Of a stretch of DNA of 64,000 nucleotides, positions 47,154-55,937 are shown piece by piece. The notes under the pieces are model-generated. The model ran no database searches, was not told the origin of the DNA, and worked only from the letters and a program-made list of their open reading frames with translations. The stretch's first letter is position 1, and each line of letters begins with the position of its first letter. Both the position numbers and the translations under genes were made by a program. The DNA comes from JACMLD01 sp039916305 (GTDB lineage Bacteria; Bacteroidota; Bacteroidia; Chitinophagales; Chitinophagaceae). Where the stretch lies: contig JBDSLR010000015.1 in the NCBI GenBank assembly GCA_039916305.1, positions 186,001-250,000 of the forward strand. Direction: 5' to 3'.

Positions 47154-47699
47154 CTACAGCGCTGTCTTTAGCTTATACTGCAAAACATCCTGCAGGTTGA
47201 TTTCATTGTTTATTAATTGCTCCCAGTAGCTGGCCTTTTGCGATAACTCCGGCATTTCATACAGGCTGTTATACCGGTACTCGTAAAAAATTAATTCGAG
47301 TGGTTGTTGAATACTGTCATATTCCAGCCAGAGGCTTATTTTCTGCAGGTGTGTTTCGGTGCTGCCATGTTTATTTTTATTGCCAGGGATGTTTATATGG
47401 GTTTTCCTTATACTGCATTTTTTGATCCCGGAAAAGCTGGTAATAATTATGTCATATGATTTGTCTTCCAGTTTTTTTATAATAAACAGCTTTTCATTAT
47501 AGGCTGTTGTTCCCAATGCACAATTTTTCAATAAAACCGTTTCAGACAAATATGCGTTGTTTGATGCAGCCAATTGGTTGAGACGGGTAAGCAATGATGA
47601 TCTGCTTTTTTTCATAAACTGGTTATTTATAGTGATCAGTGTAAGACAAACGGCAACAATAAGGAGGATGACGATAATTGTAATAATATAACTTGACAT
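47154..47699 (-). CDS. Membrane-anchored member of paralogous pair
   Basis: The 181-residue protein starts with a single membrane helix (YIITIIVILLIVAVCLTLITI), then a mainly beta-rich domain. This contains KLFIIKKLEDKSYDIIITSF, ISLWLEYDS, QPLELIFYEYRYN and ASYWEQLINNEINLQ. The last three segments align in order with the downstream 46645 protein. It looks like a cytoplasmic or periplasmic domain tethered to the membrane. The domain is not recognised. The pair lies between two large signalling operons transcribed the other way. Confidence 0.6.
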   Translation of the reverse strand: MSSYIITIIVILLIVAVCLTLITINNQFMKKSRSSLLTRLNQLAASNNAYLSETVLLKNCALGTTAYNEKLFIIKKLEDKSYDIIITSFSGIKKCSIRKTHINIPGNKNKHGSTETHLQKISLWLEYDSIQQPLELIFYEYRYNSLYEMPELSQKASYWEQLINNEINLQDVLQYKLKTAL

Positions 47700-48397
47700 A
47701 TTGCGGGCTTTAAAATTTGGTAGTGGCGCAGCTTGGCCACTCGATGGTACAGTTGATGTTTACAAGCAGGTAAATGCATGCAGCAACATGTTTGTACATG
47801 TCTGAAATAAATAATTATTGTAAAGTAAACCGGTTCTGGTGTAATCAGATCGGGCGGAAAGTATTGAAGTCCTTAAAATTGGAGAAATAATAAAGCTTAT
47901 TGCAAAAAGGAAGGAATTCTGTAAATGAACAGGTAAAGAAATCCGTGGTATCAATAACCATTTGGTTTTCCAATTTTGTAGTGGTGTATGCTAACCTGCT
48001 CATCATTGATCCAAATATAAAAAATAAAATAGTATTTGCCGCGTATTAAAGTATGGATGATGTTAATAATAAAACAATAAAATAGTAACAAGTAAGTATT
48101 GGGTCATTAAAAATGCTGTCAGCAATAAGGGTTACTGCAACTGCTTACTGATGAGTTTTGCATAGGTGAAGCTTTGAACAACGCTTATGATAATTATCAA
48201 TTTATAGTGATATATCCTGCATTTGTTAGAATCATCATTCACAATTTTAAACCGCGTTGTGCATTTCAGACCTGTCCCATTTTGAGCAATTAATTCCACA
48301 GCAACCGGAGCCGCTTTATAAGCGGGTAATTGTATCTTTATCAGGTTAGAAAATATTCTTCCTATAAACTTATACGCGTTAACCCGCACAGCCGCCC
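47700..48397. other. Intergenic region between signalling loci
   Basis: This AT-rich 698-base region separates the minus-strand paralogous pair from the receiver-kinase operon, so promoters for both directions are expected. Small minus-strand frames (47760-47954, 48132-48440) show no domain or signal, and the latter overlaps the start of the receiver-kinase gene; both look like chance. No repeat or tRNA was seen. Confidence 0.5.
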
Positions 48398-49864
48398 ATG
48401 ATCCTGATTGTTGACGACAGGCCTGAAAATATTTTTTCACTCCGCTCTATACTTGAACTGCACTCGTTTCCTGTTGATACAGCATCCAGCGGGGAAGAGG
48501 CGCTTAAAAAGGCATTAAAAAATACCTACTCACTAATTATACTGGATGTGCAGATGCCGGAGATGGATGGCTTCGAAGTAGCTGAATTTCTTTCAGGCAA
48601 TAACAATACCCGCGACATTCCGATTATTTTTTTATCGGCAGTTAATACAGAAAAGAAATTCATTACAAAAGGGTATTCGTCTGGCGCCATTGATTACATC
48701 ATAAAGCCAATAGATACGGACATTTTGTTGCTGAAAGTTAAAACCTTTCACCGCCTGTACGAACAAAACAGGGCGCTGAACCTTGCGCAGCAAAGGTTGC
48801 AGTCAGAAATTGAATATCGCAAAAAGGCCCAGCAACTGATTCAGGAAAAAGCCCAGGAACTCAACAGCATCCTCGGCTCTATACCGCAAGTGGCTTTTAC
48901 CGCCACGGCTGCCGGTGTAGTGGATTTTGTGAATGATCACTGGTACCATTATTCCACTTCCTCTGCTGAATTTCCGGTGGTGCATCCGGACGATGGTTCC
49001 ATTACCAGTGAATGGAGAAAAATGCTGCTTAGTAATGAACCACTGCAGCTTGAGCTCCGTATTGCCAAATTGCGCACCGATGATTACCGTTATCACCTGT
49101 TGCGGGTGGTGCCGGTAAAAGAGGACGAAGTGACTGTAAAATGGGTGGGCACTTTTACTGATATTGATGAACAAAAACAGGTGGCAAAACGGAAAGATGA
49201 GTTCCTGAGTATCGCCAGTCATGAACTGAAAACACCGCTTACCAGTATAAAAGCATATGTGCAGTTGCTGGATCAATTGGTGGATGCTGGTGACAAGACC
49301 AAAAATTTTGTTGACCGTACCCTTGTACAGGTAAATAAGCTGGATAATCTTATTAATGATCTGTTGGATGTTTCAAAAATAGAAAATGGCAAATTGAAGT
49401 TTGATCTGCAGTCACTGGATTTTGAAGAGCTGCTGTCTTCAACACTTGAAATGCTGCAGCAGATATATCCGGGGTTTATCATCCGGCGCACCGGTATTGT
49501 TGCAGGCAAAGTTATTGGCAATCCCGAACGTCTTGAACAGGTCATTATTAATTTTATCAGCAATGCAGTAAAGTATGCAGCAAAAAGCAAGGAGATTGAA
49601 GTGATTACAAAAATTGCCCCCCTCAATAAATTATATTTTGGCGTGCAGGATCATGGTATTGGTATTCCGCCGGAGATACAGGAAAATATTTTTGGTAAAT
49701 TTTACCGTGCTTCAGATGCCTCGCTGCATGCACAAGGCCTTGGCATCGGGTTGTATATCTGTGCTGAAATATTGAAAAGACACCAGGCAGATTTTGGTGT
49801 TACCAGCACCCCGGGAGAGGGGTCATTGTTCTATTTTACCTTACCGCTTGCAGATAACGCGTAA
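48398..49864 (+). CDS. Receiver-PAS-histidine kinase (RR-HK hybrid)
   Basis: The 488-residue soluble protein starts with an N-terminal receiver (Asp50 in LIILDVQMPEMDG), then a coiled coil. A PAS-like domain follows (about 155-260: NSILGSIPQVAFTAT and later VKWVGTFTDIDEQK). The kinase core has His275 in FLSIASHELKTPL, the N box INFISNAVKY, DHGIGIPPE and a GLGIGLYIC G box. No membrane helix is present, so it senses inside the cell. A receiver placed before the kinase suggests it acts in the middle of a relay. It leads an operon of five plus-strand genes (48398-55262) and is 32 bases from the large hybrid kinase. Confidence 0.92.
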   Translation: MILIVDDRPENIFSLRSILELHSFPVDTASSGEEALKKALKNTYSLIILDVQMPEMDGFEVAEFLSGNNNTRDIPIIFLSAVNTEKKFITKGYSSGAIDYIIKPIDTDILLLKVKTFHRLYEQNRALNLAQQRLQSEIEYRKKAQQLIQEKAQELNSILGSIPQVAFTATAAGVVDFVNDHWYHYSTSSAEFPVVHPDDGSITSEWRKMLLSNEPLQLELRIAKLRTDDYRYHLLRVVPVKEDEVTVKWVGTFTDIDEQKQVAKRKDEFLSIASHELKTPLTSIKAYVQLLDQLVDAGDKTKNFVDRTLVQVNKLDNLINDLLDVSKIENGKLKFDLQSLDFEELLSSTLEMLQQIYPGFIIRRTGIVAGKVIGNPERLEQVIINFISNAVKYAAKSKEIEVITKIAPLNKLYFGVQDHGIGIPPEIQENIFGKFYRASDASLHAQGLGIGLYICAEILKRHQADFGVTSTPGEGSLFYFTLPLADNA

Positions 49865-49896
49865 CGACGATTGGGTATTAAAAAATTGTATTGTAT

Positions 49897-52800
49897 ATGA
49901 AACTTTCGTTAAAAAGGAATTTGCTGATTGGGTTTGGATTTTCACTCCTGATTCTGATTGCCAGTTCCGCTGCATCTCTAATAAGTATCAATAACCTTTT
50001 TAACAGCGCGGCCCAGGTAAACCATACTAATGAAGTGGTGCAGCAGCTGGAGCAGGTGCTGTCTTATATGAAAGACGCGGAAACGGGTCAGCGTGGTTTT
50101 CTTATTACCGGCAAAAATGAATTCCTGGAGCCTTTTGAAGGGTCGTTTGAGCAGGTAAAACTGCTGATGGCATCGCTTAAAATTATGACGGCCGAAAACC
50201 CGGCGCAGCAAAAGAATATTGAAACCCTTAATGAACAAATAAAAAGACGGTTTGCGAAGCTGCAGGATCTGATAGATAAAAAAAGGCTTACCTCTCTTGT
50301 TAACCTGTCTGATATGATGGAAGGAAAGGTATTCATGGACAACATACGGCTTACTGTTAAAGAAATGGCCATCCAGGAAAATGCCTTGCTCAAAGCAAGA
50401 ACGGACAAGCTTAACCGCTTTTCTTCCTACACACCGCTGCTGATTATTATCGCGGCCATCCTTGCTATCATTATCACAATCGTCTTTTACGTACGAATGA
50501 ACCGCGACATTACCGATCGGGGCCAGTTGCAGGATGAACTGGTGCGTAAAGATCTGGCTATTAGCCGTCGTCTGAATACCATCCAGGGTATCTCAGAAAA
50601 AATATCAGCCGGTGATTACAGTGTACGGGTAGATGATAATGAAACGGATGACCTGGCCAGTATCTCCGGGGCACTCAACAGAATGGCCGGCTCCCTGGAG
50701 CAGTCATTTAATAAACTGTCTGATAAAGAGTGGCTGCAGGCTGGTATTGCCGGTTTGAATGAATCCGTGATTGGCGATGATGATATAGGGACGCTTGCAC
50801 AGAAAATAATGGTATTCACTGCTGGATACAGCCATAGCCAGACTGGTGCTTTCTACATAAAGGAGAATGATGATACGCTTGCTTTCGTGGATGGTTATGC
50901 GCTGTCCGATATTGCGCCAGCAAAAAAAATTAAGGCGGGCGAAGGAATGGCAGGCGAATGTTTTAAAACCAGGAAGCAGTTGCTGGTAACAGATATAAAA
51001 AAGGAAAATTTCAACATTAGTTTCGCTGCAGCAGATTTAACGCCCGTTAATATTATTGTGTTCCCGTTACTGTTTGAAAAATCTGTTATGGGCGTTATTG
51101 AGCTGGGGGCTTTGCACGCTTTTACCGCGCGCGAGCTTAGTTTTTTTGATAGCATAGCCGGCAATATTGGTATCGCTATTAACACCGTCCAAAACAGGCA
51201 GCGTATGCAGGAACTGCTGGAGGAAACCCAGTCGCAGGCCGAAGAGTTGATGACGCAGCAGTCGGAGCTGGAGCAAATCAATACGGAGCTGGAAGCTCAG
51301 TCGCAGCAATTGCAGACATCTGAAGAAGAATTAAAAGTGCAGTCAGAAGAGCTGATGCAGACCAATACGCTGCTGGAAGAAAAATCCGGCGCACTGGAAC
51401 AGCGCAACCAGCTCATTCTGCAAAAAAATGGGGAGATAGAAAAAAGAGCGGCTGACCTGGCACTCTCAACAAAATACAAATCAGAGTTTCTCGCCAATAT
51501 GTCGCATGAACTGCGGACCCCCCTTAATTCTATCCTGCTCTTGTCCAGGCTGATGGCGGAAAACAATGAAAAAAATCTAACCCCGGACCAGGTGCAGTAC
51601 GCCCGGGTTATCCAGGGTTCCGGCAACGGATTGTTGCAGCTGATAGATGAAATACTTGATCTTTCAAAGATAGAATCAGGCAAAATGACCATTGAATACC
51701 TGCCTGTAAATATCAGTGATATGACGGATGATCTCAATGGACTGTTTGAGCCTGCTGCTGCCGTACAAAAACTGGAATGGATGATTAGCATAGGTGCAGA
51801 AGTACCTGCCAGCATTGTAACAGACAGGTTGAGGTTGGAGCAGGTGCTGAAGAATTTGCTGTCCAATGCTTTTAAATTTACTGCCACCGGGCATATACAC
51901 CTCTGTGTAAACTGCCCGGCAGACCGGCCCGGGTTTATATGTTTTGCTGTAAAAGATTCGGGCATTGGCATCAGCCCTGAAAAACAAGACCTTATTTTTG
52001 AAGCTTTTCAGCAGGAAGATGGCTCTACACGCCGCCGGTATGGCGGCACGGGGTTGGGCCTTTCCATCAGCCGCGAACTGGCAAAATTACTGGGCGGGGA
52101 AATAACCCTTTCCAGCAAACCTGGTGAAGGCAGCCAGTTCGTTTGTTGCATACCGGTAGAAGAGCCGGCGATTGCGCAGGTAAAACCGGAAAAGTTTTTG
52201 GCTGATCAATCTTTGCCGGCCGTACCGGTTGAACCAGCTGAACCACTACCCCCGGATTATGAAAAATATAATACCGTAAATATTCCGGGTGAAATAGCAG
52301 ATGACCGGCAACACATTATTGCAGGCGACAAAATAATATTGATTGTAGAAGATGATACCAGCTTCGCCATTGCATTGCTTGATTATGCGCGTCAAAAGGG
52401 TTACAAAGGTATTGTAGCCGTAAGGGGCGACAGGGGAATAGAATTTGCCAGCCGGTATCTGCCGGCCTGCATACTGCTGGATATACAATTGCCGGTAAAA
52501 AATGGCTGGGAAGTGATAGCAGCGTTAAAAAACAACATCCGCACCCGGCATATACCGGTTCATATTATGTCTTCTTATGAAGTGAAAAAGGAAAGCCTGC
52601 TGAAAGGGGCGGTTGATTTTATCAATAAGCCGGTAGCGCTTGAACAGATGAACACCATTTTTGAAAAGCTTGAATTTGTTTTAAGTAAAAAAGAAAAAAA
52701 AGTATTGATCATAGAGGAAAATTTCAAACATGCCAAGGCACTGTCTTACTACCTGGGCACCTACCAGGTGCACACGGAAATACATCAGTCCGTGGCAGAG

Positions 52801-53505
52801 AGTGTGCGCTCGCTGAAAGAAAAGGGGGTGGACTGTGTAATACTTGACATGAGTATTACCGATAAAAATACAGATGAACTGATGGAAAAGGTGCGTGAGC
52901 ATGAAGGCCTCGAGCATTTGCCCATCATTCTTTTTACCGGTAAAAGTCTTTCACAACCGGAGGAGTTCAGGTTAAAAAAATATGCGGACGCTATTGTGCT
53001 CAAAACAGCCAATTCATACAAACGCATACTGGATGAAGTATCCCTTTTTCTGCACCTGGTGCAGGAGCAACAGAGTAAAAAGAACCTCCCGGATTTTGAA
53101 AGAACCATTCTGCAGGAAAATGTACTGAGGGGGAAAAAGGTATTGCTGGCAGACGATGATGTAAGAAATATTTTCTCCATGACCAGGGTACTGGAGAAAT
53201 ACCAGATGCAGGTAATACCGGCTATGGATGGCAAGGAAGCCCTGCAGCTGATACAAACGGAAAAAGTAGATGTGGTGCTGATGGATATGATGATGCCCGA
53301 GATGGACGGGTATGAAAGTATCCGCGCAATCAGGACCAATCCATTGTACAGACAGGTGCCCATTATTGCCGTAACTGCAAAAGCAATGAGTGGCGACCGT
53401 GATAAATGCATTGCTGCCGGTGCTTCTGATTATATATCAAAACCGGTTGACATGGATCAGCTGGTCTCACTGTTACGGATATGGTTATACGAGAAAAGTT
53501 ATTAA
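49897..53505 (+). CDS. CHASE3-HAMP-GAF hybrid kinase with three receivers
   Basis: The ATG at 49897 gives 1202 residues. An N-terminal helix (LIGFGFSLLILIAS) is followed by a CHASE3 domain (about 35-175) and a second membrane helix (LLIIIAAILAIIITIVFYV). HAMP (about 195-270), GAF (about 285-430) and a long coiled coil (430-530) come next. HisKA has His537 in ANMSHELRTPLN, and HATPase has GTGLGLSISRELAK. Three receivers follow, with Asp862 in ILLDIQLPVKNG, Asp984 in VILDMSI and Asp1130 in LMDMMMPEMDGYE. All three retain the phosphoacceptor. This is a multi-step phosphorelay hub; the partner receivers are the single receiver and CheR/CheB genes immediately downstream. Confidence 0.93.
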   Translation: MKLSLKRNLLIGFGFSLLILIASSAASLISINNLFNSAAQVNHTNEVVQQLEQVLSYMKDAETGQRGFLITGKNEFLEPFEGSFEQVKLLMASLKIMTAENPAQQKNIETLNEQIKRRFAKLQDLIDKKRLTSLVNLSDMMEGKVFMDNIRLTVKEMAIQENALLKARTDKLNRFSSYTPLLIIIAAILAIIITIVFYVRMNRDITDRGQLQDELVRKDLAISRRLNTIQGISEKISAGDYSVRVDDNETDDLASISGALNRMAGSLEQSFNKLSDKEWLQAGIAGLNESVIGDDDIGTLAQKIMVFTAGYSHSQTGAFYIKENDDTLAFVDGYALSDIAPAKKIKAGEGMAGECFKTRKQLLVTDIKKENFNISFAAADLTPVNIIVFPLLFEKSVMGVIELGALHAFTARELSFFDSIAGNIGIAINTVQNRQRMQELLEETQSQAEELMTQQSELEQINTELEAQSQQLQTSEEELKVQSEELMQTNTLLEEKSGALEQRNQLILQKNGEIEKRAADLALSTKYKSEFLANMSHELRTPLNSILLLSRLMAENNEKNLTPDQVQYARVIQGSGNGLLQLIDEILDLSKIESGKMTIEYLPVNISDMTDDLNGLFEPAAAVQKLEWMISIGAEVPASIVTDRLRLEQVLKNLLSNAFKFTATGHIHLCVNCPADRPGFICFAVKDSGIGISPEKQDLIFEAFQQEDGSTRRRYGGTGLGLSISRELAKLLGGEITLSSKPGEGSQFVCCIPVEEPAIAQVKPEKFLADQSLPAVPVEPAEPLPPDYEKYNTVNIPGEIADDRQHIIAGDKIILIVEDDTSFAIALLDYARQKGYKGIVAVRGDRGIEFASRYLPACILLDIQLPVKNGWEVIAALKNNIRTRHIPVHIMSSYEVKKESLLKGAVDFINKPVALEQMNTIFEKLEFVLSKKEKKVLIIEENFKHAKALSYYLGTYQVHTEIHQSVAESVRSLKEKGVDCVILDMSITDKNTDELMEKVREHEGLEHLPIILFTGKSLSQPEEFRLKKYADAIVLKTANSYKRILDEVSLFLHLVQEQQSKKNLPDFERTILQENVLRGKKVLLADDDVRNIFSMTRVLEKYQMQVIPAMDGKEALQLIQTEKVDVVLMDMMMPEMDGYESIRAIRTNPLYRQVPIIAVTAKAMSGDRDKCIAAGASDYISKPVDMDQLVSLLRIWLYEKSY

Positions 53506-53506
53506 A

Positions 53507-53896
53507 ATGGAATTGAACAGACAGCAAAAGGTGCTGATTATTGATGATGATGACCGCAATATTTTTGCCCTGAAAGCTGTGCTGCAGTCGCGCGGATTTA
53601 TTTGCGTTACAGCGGTAAGCGGACAGCAGGCGCTTGAAATAATGCAGCGGCAACCGGATATTGGCATTGCGCTGGTAGATATGATGATGCCTGGCATGGA
53701 TGGTTATGAACTGATGGAAAGGGTAAAAGATACAGCTGCTCTTGGTCATTTGCGCATGGTAGCCGTTACTGCACAGGCCATGAGCGGCGACAGGGAAAAA
53801 TGCCTGGCGGCCGGCGCGGATGCTTATGTTTCGAAGCCGGTTAATATAGAAATCCTCCTGGAGGTAATGAGCGAACCGTTAAATGAACAGGAATGA
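53507..53896 (+). CDS. Single-domain response regulator
   Basis: From ATG at 53507, one base after the kinase stop codon, the protein has 129 residues. It is a bare receiver with the acidic cluster IIDDDDRNIF, Asp58 in ALVDMMMPGMDGYE, Thr in VAVTAQAMSG and Lys in YVSKPVN. It is closely similar to the last receiver of the hybrid kinase upstream, so it may be a duplicated, freed receiver. Its end overlaps the CheR start by four bases (ATGA). It probably links the kinase to the CheR/CheB pair. Confidence 0.92.
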   Translation: MELNRQQKVLIIDDDDRNIFALKAVLQSRGFICVTAVSGQQALEIMQRQPDIGIALVDMMMPGMDGYELMERVKDTAALGHLRMVAVTAQAMSGDREKCLAAGADAYVSKPVNIEILLEVMSEPLNEQE

Positions 53897-54705
53897 TAGA
53901 AAGTGACGATCTGGAAAAATTACTGGAAAATATGGTGCAATGGTACGGGTATGATTTTACCGGTTATGCCAGGGCGTCACTGAAGCGCAGGGTCGATTCT
54001 TTTTATTCAAAAGGCAAGCACACTTCTTTGGCAGAGATGCAAAACCGGCTATCAAATGATCCGGCCTACTTTATGCATTTTGTAGAAGAAATAACAGTGA
54101 ATGTAACCGAGATGTTCCGGGATGCGGGTTTTTATAAAACACTGCGCGAACAGATAATTCCGGTATTGGCTACTTATCCTTTTATCCGTATCTGGCATGC
54201 GGGCTGTTCCACCGGGGAAGAAGTTTATTCCATGGCCATATTACTGAAGGAAGCCGGTTTGCTGCATAAATCAATTTTATATGCTACGGATCTCAACCAG
54301 GGGGTATTGGCCAAAGCAAAGTCGGGTATTTTTCCTGGTGCGGCGATGCAGCAGTATTCAGAAAATTATATCAGGAGTGGCGGCACCGCGGATTTTTCCA
54401 GTTACTATACCGCTAATTACAACAATGCAAAGTTTGATGCTGAATTATCTGCAAAAATGATTTTTTCCAGCCATAACCTTGCTGCCGACGCTTCCTTTAA
54501 TGAATTTCAGCTTATTCTGTGCCGTAATGTGCTGATCTATTTTGACAACGTCTTGCAGGGTAGGGTATTACAACTGTTCGATAAAAGCCTTGACTCGCTT
54601 GGCTTCCTGGCATTAGGCAGTAAAGAATCACTCCGGTTCTCCGGCATCGCATCACATTATAAACAGCTTGATAACAAAGAAAAGATATGGCGCAAAAACA
54701 GGTAA
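53893..54705 (+). CDS. cheR: CheR-type methyltransferase
   Basis: The 270-residue protein has the CheR N-terminal helical domain (about 5-75, TGYARASLKRRVDSF) and the SAM-dependent methyltransferase domain with IWHAGCSTGEEVYSMAILL and LILCRNVLIYFD. CheR methylates glutamates of chemoreceptors, but no chemoreceptor, CheA or flagellar gene is near. In Bacteroidota such CheR/CheB pairs accompany hybrid kinases and may act on kinase-associated coiled coils. It overlaps the receiver gene before it and CheB after it (19 bases), so translation is coupled. Confidence 0.92.
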   Translation: MIESDDLEKLLENMVQWYGYDFTGYARASLKRRVDSFYSKGKHTSLAEMQNRLSNDPAYFMHFVEEITVNVTEMFRDAGFYKTLREQIIPVLATYPFIRIWHAGCSTGEEVYSMAILLKEAGLLHKSILYATDLNQGVLAKAKSGIFPGAAMQQYSENYIRSGGTADFSSYYTANYNNAKFDAELSAKMIFSSHNLAADASFNEFQLILCRNVLIYFDNVLQGRVLQLFDKSLDSLGFLALGSKESLRFSGIASHYKQLDNKEKIWRKNR

Positions 54706-55262
54706 CAGGACGGCGGCTGATCATTATCGGCGGTTCTTCAGGCAGCCTGGAAGCCTTAATGGTCATACTGCCGGCGCTCAGGAAAGATTTTACCATCCCG
54801 GTATTGATTGTATTGCACCGGAGCATCAGCGCGGATAATGGCCTTAGAGATCTTATCGCATCGCGTACATCTTTACAGGTTAAAGAAGCAGATGAAAAAG
54901 AAATATTACTTGCAGGTTGGATTTACCTGGCGCCGCCGGATTTTCATGTGCTGCTGGAAGAGGATGGAACAGCTTCTCTTGATGTATCAGAAAAAATACA
55001 TTACAGCAGGCCCAGCATAGACGTAAGTTTTACCAGCGCTGCACCTGTTTACCGCCAACACCTTACTGCAGTTTTATTATCGGGGGCCAATTCAGATGGA
55101 GCTGCTGCTATGCGGGTTGTAAAAGAATATGGTGGAAATAATGTAGTGCAGGATCCGGCTGAAGCCATGGTAAGCTACATGCCTGAACAGGCCATACTAC
55201 TTGCCGGGGTGAAAACCGTTTTGCCCGCCAACCAGATAGCTGTGTTATTAAACAGGTTGTAG
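54687..55262 (+). CDS. cheB: CheB-type methylesterase without receiver
   Basis: The 191-residue protein is the isolated CheB catalytic domain. Its predicted triad is Ser17 in GGSSGSLEAL, His44 in VLHRSIS and Asp137 in LSGANSDGAA. The family should remove methyl groups (or deamidate glutamine) from receptor-like proteins. Classical CheB proteins carry an N-terminal receiver that is absent here. Control could come from the separate receiver (53507) or by direct contact with the kinase. It forms the end of the operon and overlaps CheR. Confidence 0.9.
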   Translation: MAQKQVTGRRLIIIGGSSGSLEALMVILPALRKDFTIPVLIVLHRSISADNGLRDLIASRTSLQVKEADEKEILLAGWIYLAPPDFHVLLEEDGTASLDVSEKIHYSRPSIDVSFTSAAPVYRQHLTAVLLSGANSDGAAAMRVVKEYGGNNVVQDPAEAMVSYMPEQAILLAGVKTVLPANQIAVLLNRL

Positions 55263-55296
55263 GAGAACACAGTTTTGGTACTGCTGCAAGCCAATA

Positions 55297-55656
55297 TTAT
55301 TTCAGGGCTACCGCTATCATTTCCTGTAACCCCGCAATATCAAAAGGCTTTTTTAACAGGTAATCAGCACCCGCTTCTGTGGCCAGCGCTTCTACATTAC
55401 TGTTGGCGGTAAAAAAGATCACAGGTATGGCTTTGAAAGCAGGGTTACGTTTTATATGCTGCACGGCCTGCACACCACTTATGTCCGGCATCCAGTTGTC
55501 CATTAAGATAACCTGCGGCGCAAAGGTTTGCAAATCAGTATCCATGGTAAGGCAGTTTTCCCGGCACATCACTTCATAACCGCGCCGCTGCAAAATAGCA
55601 GCTGTCACCAGTAAAATATCCTGGTCATCGTCAAATATGATTATCCTGTCCCCCAT
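55297..55656 (-). CDS. Single-domain response regulator, convergent with cheB
   Basis: The 119-residue receiver on the opposite strand starts with an acidic cluster in IIIFDDDQD. Its phosphoacceptor is Asp53 in VILMDNWMPDISG, and Thr and Lys residues lie in VIFFTANSN and YLLKKPFDIA. It lacks an output domain. It is transcribed toward cheB with a 34-base gap, so it has its own promoter. It may still serve the same hybrid kinases, but its partner cannot be named from sequence. Confidence 0.9.
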   Translation of the reverse strand: MGDRIIIFDDDQDILLVTAAILQRRGYEVMCRENCLTMDTDLQTFAPQVILMDNWMPDISGVQAVQHIKRNPAFKAIPVIFFTANSNVEALATEAGADYLLKKPFDIAGLQEMIAVALK

Positions 55657-55847
55657 AGCTGAATAATTACCGGCGCAAAATAGCTAATTATCAGTTGCAG
55701 AACAGGCAATCCAAAATAAAATAACAAGTCGAAGTTAATTGCAGGTGTAGAAGGGCGTCTAAAAAAAGGTCCAGGCATGTGAAATAAACCAGGTTACGGC
55801 CGCTGTTGGCGTTTTCACAAAAAGTGTTTGGAAAATATAGCGAGGCA

Positions 55848-55932
55848 TTTTGCTAAAGCCAGTTGTTGTTGTGTAACCCAGGCCTAAAGCCTGGGTAAGC
55901 GAAAAACTTTACCAGCCTGGGCTTTGGCAAAA
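55848..55932. repeat. Nested inverted-repeat element (structured RNA/DNA candidate)
   Basis: An outer 13-bp stem pairs TTTTGCTAAAGCC (55848-55860) with GGCTTTGGCAAAA (55920-55932), with one T-G wobble. Inside is a perfect 8-bp hairpin, ACCCAGGC (55876-55883) with GCCTGGGT (55889-55896). A third related copy, GCCTGGGC (55915-55922), overlaps the outer right arm, so alternative pairings exist. On the minus strand it begins just after the esterase stop codon, at the end of the Mhq-like operon. It may be a terminator, REP-like element or attenuator. Confidence 0.6.
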
Positions 55933-55937
55933 TCGTT

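Noticed and set aside
48132..48440. 102-codon minus frame overlapping the receiver-kinase start
   Set aside because: It overlaps the first codons of a strong gene, and its supposed N-terminus is the antisense of the receiver; no domain.
53390..53506. N-terminal extension of the single receiver downstream of the hybrid kinase
   Set aside because: This part overlaps the end of the hybrid kinase in another frame; the ATG at 53507 starts directly at the receiver fold.
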